Part shown: in pieces, positions 60,506-64,000 of the stretch
How the letters are laid out: each line of letters starts with the position of its first letter
Numbering within the stretch: the first letter of the stretch is position 1
Assembly (NCBI RefSeq): GCF_024585265.1
Contig: NZ_CP036533.1
Span: forward strand, 5,899,001 to 5,963,000
Direction of reading: 5' to 3'
DNA: 64,000 nucleotides
From: Bradyrhizobium sp. WBAH42
GTDB lineage: Bacteria > Pseudomonadota > Alphaproteobacteria > Rhizobiales > Xanthobacteraceae
Notes under the pieces: model-generated
What the model was told of the DNA's origin: nothing
The model's input: the letters and a program-made list of their open reading frames with translations, nothing else
Databases searched by the model: none
Made by a program: the position numbers and the translations under genes

Positions 60506-62560
60506 CTAGTCCTCGTCCTCGACCTTGTCGAAGAAGGAATAGCGCAAGCTGTCCGCGTCGGCGTACCACTGCCCCGGCCCCTTGTTGGCGGCGAGTGTCG
60601 CCTCCCAGAGCGCATCGGTGCAATCCTTGCGGTGCATCGACAGGTCGAAGCCGTTGCCGAAGAACAGCTCGGACCATTCCCACCAGGTGCCGAGCTTCTT
60701 GACCCCGCGCAGGAGGTCGTAGCGATCAATCAATGCCGGCGCCATGTCCGAGGTGATGGAGCCGAACACGAGGCCGGTCTTGACCACGCGGTTGAACTCG
60801 CGGATGGCGCGGACCACCTGCTTCGGGGAAACGTGGCAGAGGCTGGTCTCGAACACGAAGTCGAACGTGCCGTCCTTGAACGGCATGTCGGTGATCGAGC
60901 CGAGCTTGTTGTACTTCTTCAGCGCCTTCGGCGTCTTGGCATGGATGACGCGGTTGTTCTCGATTCCCCATGCATCGATGCCGCGATCGCGCAGCGCGCC
61001 GACCAGTTCGCCGCTGGCGGAACCCGCGATGAGCAGCTTGGCGTCCGCCGCCTTGCCCCAGACGATGCCGATCAGCTTGGTCAGGTAGTCGGGATCGGTG
61101 AAGTGCCGCCACGCCTGATGATAGGGGCCGAGGCCGCGATAGTTCTCGAAATAATCGCGATCGATTTTGTCAGAGAGCGGCTTCTCGCTCTGCGCGCGTT
61201 CGCGGCGCAAGCGCATCATCTCGGTCAGGATGATGTCGGTCGCCGCGTCCGAGGAATCGAGCAGGCCGTTCAGCGTCGAATCGAACAGATAGTCGCCGAC
61301 CACCACGATGCCGGGGTGCTCCTTCGGCTCGGGCCGGTGATTGGTCATGACGTCGCGCACGGGCAAGCCACCAGGCAGCGCGTTCACCGAGGACAGCCAG
61401 CGGTGGATCTTGCCTTCGATGAAGTGCAGACGCGCGTCGCCGAGAGAGGCCGGCAGCGACTTCAGGGCGGCATCGATCAGCTCCTGGTCCGACAGATTGG
61501 CAAAAGCCAGCGCGTCGGAGCCGGGAATAAGCCAGTTCAGAACACCATGCTTGCCGACGTCGTGACGTGCGCCCTCGTTGTAGACGCAGCAGCCGCCGAA
61601 GGCTTCCGACATGAACCATGCGCCCGGAATCCTGTCGCCCCAGAACGGCTCGTCGAACAGGATCGAGACGCGCAAATAATGCGCGGGCCGGTCGAAGTAT
61701 GAGACGTGCTTGACCATCGACTTGCGCAGCTGCTCGCCTTCCCACCCCATGGTGGCGAGCCAGGAATGCGGCAAGCAGACCAGCACGAGATCGAAGTCGC
61801 GCGTCTCCGGACCCTTGCCGTTCATCATCTTGAGCTGGTAGCGGCCGGTCGGCGCCTTGCCGACGGTGAGCACGCGGTGATTGAGCTGGATGTCGGCATT
61901 GACCTCCGACTGCAGGCATTCGATCAGCTGCTCGTTGCCGTTCTGGATGGAATAGAGGCCGATATAGCCGTCGACGTCCATCAGATAGTTCTTGAGCGCG
62001 TTGAGGCCGTTGGTGTTGTGGCTTTCGGTCGCGATGTCGGAGCGCGCCATCACCTTGAAGAAGCGCTTTGCGATGGCGTCCTCGACCTCCTCGTCGAGCA
62101 CCTGCTCGGCCGTCTTGTAGGCCCAGGGATGCTCGTTGTCGTGCGCGCCGACGCCCTCGTAATATTCCACCGGCGACATCACCTCGGCGCAGCGCTTGCG
62201 GAAGGTTTCGATCGCGGCCGCAGTCTTGGCGCCGTATTTGCGGCGCATGCCTGGAACGTCGTTGAGCAGCTCATCGCCGAACTGGACCTGCTCGGCATCC
62301 ATCGGAATGGTCTGGAGTCCGAAATGCTGGATCAGCTCGCGCAAGGGGTCCGGGCCCGTCATCGAGTAGTCGTAGATCTCAGCAACGCCGGCCTCGTACA
62401 TCGCGGGCGCCGAATCGAACGTGCGCGTGACGATCTTGCCGCCGAGCCGGTCGGAGGCCTCGTAGATGGTGACGCGGCAGAGGTCGCCGAGCTTGCGCTT
62501 CAGGTACCAAGCGCTCATCAGCCCGCCGGGGCCGCCGCCTACGATTGCAAGATCAAGCAT
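60506..62560 (-). CDS. Fusion of FAD-dependent amine oxidase-like and SAM methyltransferase domains
   Basis: 684 residues. N-terminal FAD-binding Rossmann motif AIVGGGPGGLMSAW (5-18) and IYEASDRLGGKI, followed by an amine oxidase-like body ending with HPGIVVVGDYLFDSTLNGLL (about 405-425). C-terminal class I methyltransferase: motif I KLLIAGSASGELVGALRDRG (about 502-521), acidic residue in WGIENN, and FKDGTFDFVFETSLCHVSP (motif IV region). The linker contains DRDYFENYRGLGPYHQAWRH. Possibly oxidises and methylates the same small molecule; I know no characterised member. It lies between rpoC and the exporter on the same strand. Confidence 0.82.
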   Translation of the reverse strand: MLDLAIVGGGPGGLMSAWYLKRKLGDLCRVTIYEASDRLGGKIVTRTFDSAPAMYEAGVAEIYDYSMTGPDPLRELIQHFGLQTIPMDAEQVQFGDELLNDVPGMRRKYGAKTAAAIETFRKRCAEVMSPVEYYEGVGAHDNEHPWAYKTAEQVLDEEVEDAIAKRFFKVMARSDIATESHNTNGLNALKNYLMDVDGYIGLYSIQNGNEQLIECLQSEVNADIQLNHRVLTVGKAPTGRYQLKMMNGKGPETRDFDLVLVCLPHSWLATMGWEGEQLRKSMVKHVSYFDRPAHYLRVSILFDEPFWGDRIPGAWFMSEAFGGCCVYNEGARHDVGKHGVLNWLIPGSDALAFANLSDQELIDAALKSLPASLGDARLHFIEGKIHRWLSSVNALPGGLPVRDVMTNHRPEPKEHPGIVVVGDYLFDSTLNGLLDSSDAATDIILTEMMRLRRERAQSEKPLSDKIDRDYFENYRGLGPYHQAWRHFTDPDYLTKLIGIVWGKAADAKLLIAGSASGELVGALRDRGIDAWGIENNRVIHAKTPKALKKYNKLGSITDMPFKDGTFDFVFETSLCHVSPKQVVRAIREFNRVVKTGLVFGSITSDMAPALIDRYDLLRGVKKLGTWWEWSELFFGNGFDLSMHRKDCTDALWEATLAANKGPGQWYADADSLRYSFFDKVEDED

Positions 62561-62696
62561 GAGAGTTCCGTGGTCTTCCGGCCCTGCCCCCTTCACGGGA
62601 CCACCGGTCTAAGTCGCCTTAGCAGAAGCGCTTTTGCGGCTGAAGGAAAGATGAACAAAGGGCGATCCTGCATCGCAGCAAGCAAAGAAAGCAGCA

Positions 62697-62722
62697 AAAA
62701 GGCCGGCAAAAGCCGGCCTTTT
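62697..62722 (-). terminator. Intrinsic terminator after rpoC
   Basis: AAAAGGCCGGC (62697-62707) / GCCGGCCTTTT (62712-62722), 4-base loop; on the minus strand followed by TTTTTGC. It lies 32 bases beyond the rpoC stop and separates rpoC from the oxidase-methyltransferase gene. Confidence 0.93.
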
Positions 62723-62753
62723 CATTGTCCTCGGTATTCCTACGGATGAACGA

Positions 62754-64000
62754 TCATTCCGCAGGCGGCAGCGCAGGAAGCTCGGCTTCCGGCGCCGGCG
62801 ACACGACGGCGGCCTGCTTCTCGCGCTCGTCCAGGATCAGCTTGTCGCGCTTCATGGCGACTTCGCGGATCTTGGCCATGGAGGCGCCGGTGCCCGCCGG
62901 GATCAGCCGGCCGACGATGACGTTCTCCTTGAGGCCTTCGAGCGGATCGATCTTGCCGTTGACCGCCGCCTCGGTGAGGACGCGGGTGGTCTCCTGGAAC
63001 GATGCCGCCGAGAAGAAGGAGCGGGTCTGGAGGCTCGCCTTGGTGATGCCGAGCAGAACCGGCGTTCCCGTGGCGGGCTTCTTGCCCTCTTCCCTGGCCT
63101 TCTCGTTCAGCGCGTCGAACTCGATCTTGTCGACCTGCTCGCCGGAGATCATGTCCGTGTCGCCCTGGTCGGTGACTTCCACCTTCTGGAGCATCTGACG
63201 GACAATCACCTCGATGTGCTTGTCGTTGATGAGCACGCCCTGCAGCCGGTAGACCTCCTGGATCTCGTTGACCAGATAGGCCGCGAGCTCCTCGATGCCC
63301 TTGACCGCAAGGATGTCGTGCGGCGCCGGGTTGCCTTCCACGATGAAGTCGCCCTTTTCGACGACGTCGCCGTCCTGAAGGTGGATGTGCTTGCCCTTCG
63401 GGATCAGGTACTCGCGCGGCTCGTCGGTCTTGTCCATCGGCTCGATCGAGATGCGACGCTTGTTCTTGTAGTCGCGCCCGAACCGGATGGTGCCCGCGAT
63501 TTCGGCGATGATCGCCGCATCCTTCGGGCGCCGAGCCTCGAACAGTTCCGCCACCCGCGGCAGACCGCCGGTGATGTCACGCGTCTTGGCGCTTTCGGTC
63601 GAGACACGGGCGAGGATGTCGCCCGGCTGGACCTTGGCTCCGATGTCGACCGAGAGAATGGCGTCGACCGACAGCATGTAGCGGGCGTCGCCGCCACGGG
63701 CGAGCTTGAGCACCTTGCCGTCCTTGCCCTTGATCACGATGGCCGGACGCAGGTCCGAGCCGCCGCGCGTCGAGCGCCAGTCGATGACCACGCGCTTGGC
63801 GATACCGGTGGCCTCGTCGAGCGTTTCCGAGATCGACTGCCCCTCGACCAGATCCTCGAAGCCGATGGTACCTTCGACCTCGGTGAGCAGCGGACGGGTG
63901 TAGGGATCCCACTCGACGATGCGCTGGCCGCGCTTGACCATGTCGCCCTCGTCGACGTGCAGGCGCGAACCGTACTGGATACGGTGCGTCGCACGCTCGG
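62754..64000 (-). CDS. rpoC: RNA polymerase beta' subunit, C-terminal part
   Basis: The last 415 residues; the gene continues past the right edge. Visible: [60 protein letters not shown], and [20 protein letters not shown], then [57 protein letters not shown]. These form the jaw, bridge and C-terminal swivel parts. The Pro/Ala/Glu-rich end ([15 protein letters not shown]) is a normal alphaproteobacterial tail. Ends in an intrinsic terminator. Confidence 0.98.
   Translation of the reverse strand, partial: ERATHRIQYGSRLHVDEGDMVKRGQRIVEWDPYTRPLLTEVEGTIGFEDLVEGQSISETLDEATGIAKRVVIDWRSTRGGSDLRPAIVIKGKDGKVLKLARGGDARYMLSVDAILSVDIGAKVQPGDILARVSTESAKTRDITGGLPRVAELFEARRPKDAAIIAEIAGTIRFGRDYKNKRRISIEPMDKTDEPREYLIPKGKHIHLQDGDVVEKGDFIVEGNPAPHDILAVKGIEELAAYLVNEIQEVYRLQGVLINDKHIEVIVRQMLQKVEVTDQGDTDMISGEQVDKIEFDALNEKAREEGKKPATGTPVLLGITKASLQTRSFFSAASFQETTRVLTEAAVNGKIDPLEGLKENVIVGRLIPAGTGASMAKIREVAMKRDKLILDEREKQAAVVSPAPEAELPALPPAE

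Overview
The window is high-GC alphaproteobacterial chromosome, most likely Bradyrhizobium or a close relative. I base this on the protein sequences, the gene order around the ribosomal cluster, and several families of dispersed palindromic repeats that Bradyrhizobium genomes carry in many copies. No species-level assignment is possible from the sequence alone. I saw no tRNA, rRNA, CRISPR array, prophage or integrated plasmid. The only mobile element is a broken IS481-family remnant near 3.4-4.2 kb.

Left part (1-37.2 kb), mixed metabolic and housekeeping genes. Positions 1-3203 carry a minus-strand CoA-thioester cluster (thiolase, DUF35 zinc-ribbon/OB protein, MaoC hydratase, SDR dehydrogenase). 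Then come the IS481 remnant, two hypothetical genes, a very large fused indolepyruvate ferredoxin oxidoreductase-type protein, and a divergent three-heme cytochrome c. From 11 to 22 kb lie small enzymes and regulators: a TRIC/UPF0126 channel, a PEP-mutase/isocitrate-lyase family enzyme, ABM and NIPSNAP dimeric-barrel proteins, an ArsR-type regulator with a dyad over its start codon, a GST and acyl-CoA carboxylase beta. Two genes here look newly broken: one by an in-frame amber codon, one by a single-base frameshift. From 21.8 to 32 kb come a class D beta-lactamase, FliK with an FlhB-like partner, an ATP12-type assembly chaperone, a RluC-type pseudouridine synthase, RarA, a DegP/DegQ protease and an OprP-like porin. 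From 32 to 37 kb there is a divergent HxlR regulator/quinone oxidoreductase pair, then an amidase, a Bug-type solute-binding protein and an SDR.

Right part (37.3-64 kb), the macromolecular-synthesis supercluster, all on the minus strand. In transcription order it is rpoC (3' part), a flavin oxidase/methyltransferase fusion, an ABC exporter, rpsL-rpsG-fusA-tuf, rpsJ to rpsQ (S10 block), rplN to rplO (spc block), secY, a second SecY-like gene, adk, then rpsM-rpsK-rpoA-rplQ. Several gene pairs overlap by 1-8 bases. Intrinsic terminators follow rplQ and rpoC. A terminator-like hairpin also separates rpoA from rplQ, and hairpins lie between rplO and secY and between tuf and rpsJ. A promoter-like site with a GC-rich discriminator lies about 450 bases upstream of rpsL.

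The most unusual feature is the second SecY, translationally coupled between secY and adk. Compared with the SecY next to it, it lacks about 16 residues where the plug helix should be, has an altered IPG-x-RPG cytoplasmic loop, and has lost the usual C-terminal tail. Adk just downstream carries an 81-residue Lys/Ala-rich, histone-H1-like tail. The flavin oxidase/methyltransferase fusion sitting between rpoC and rpsL is the other candidate for undescribed biology.
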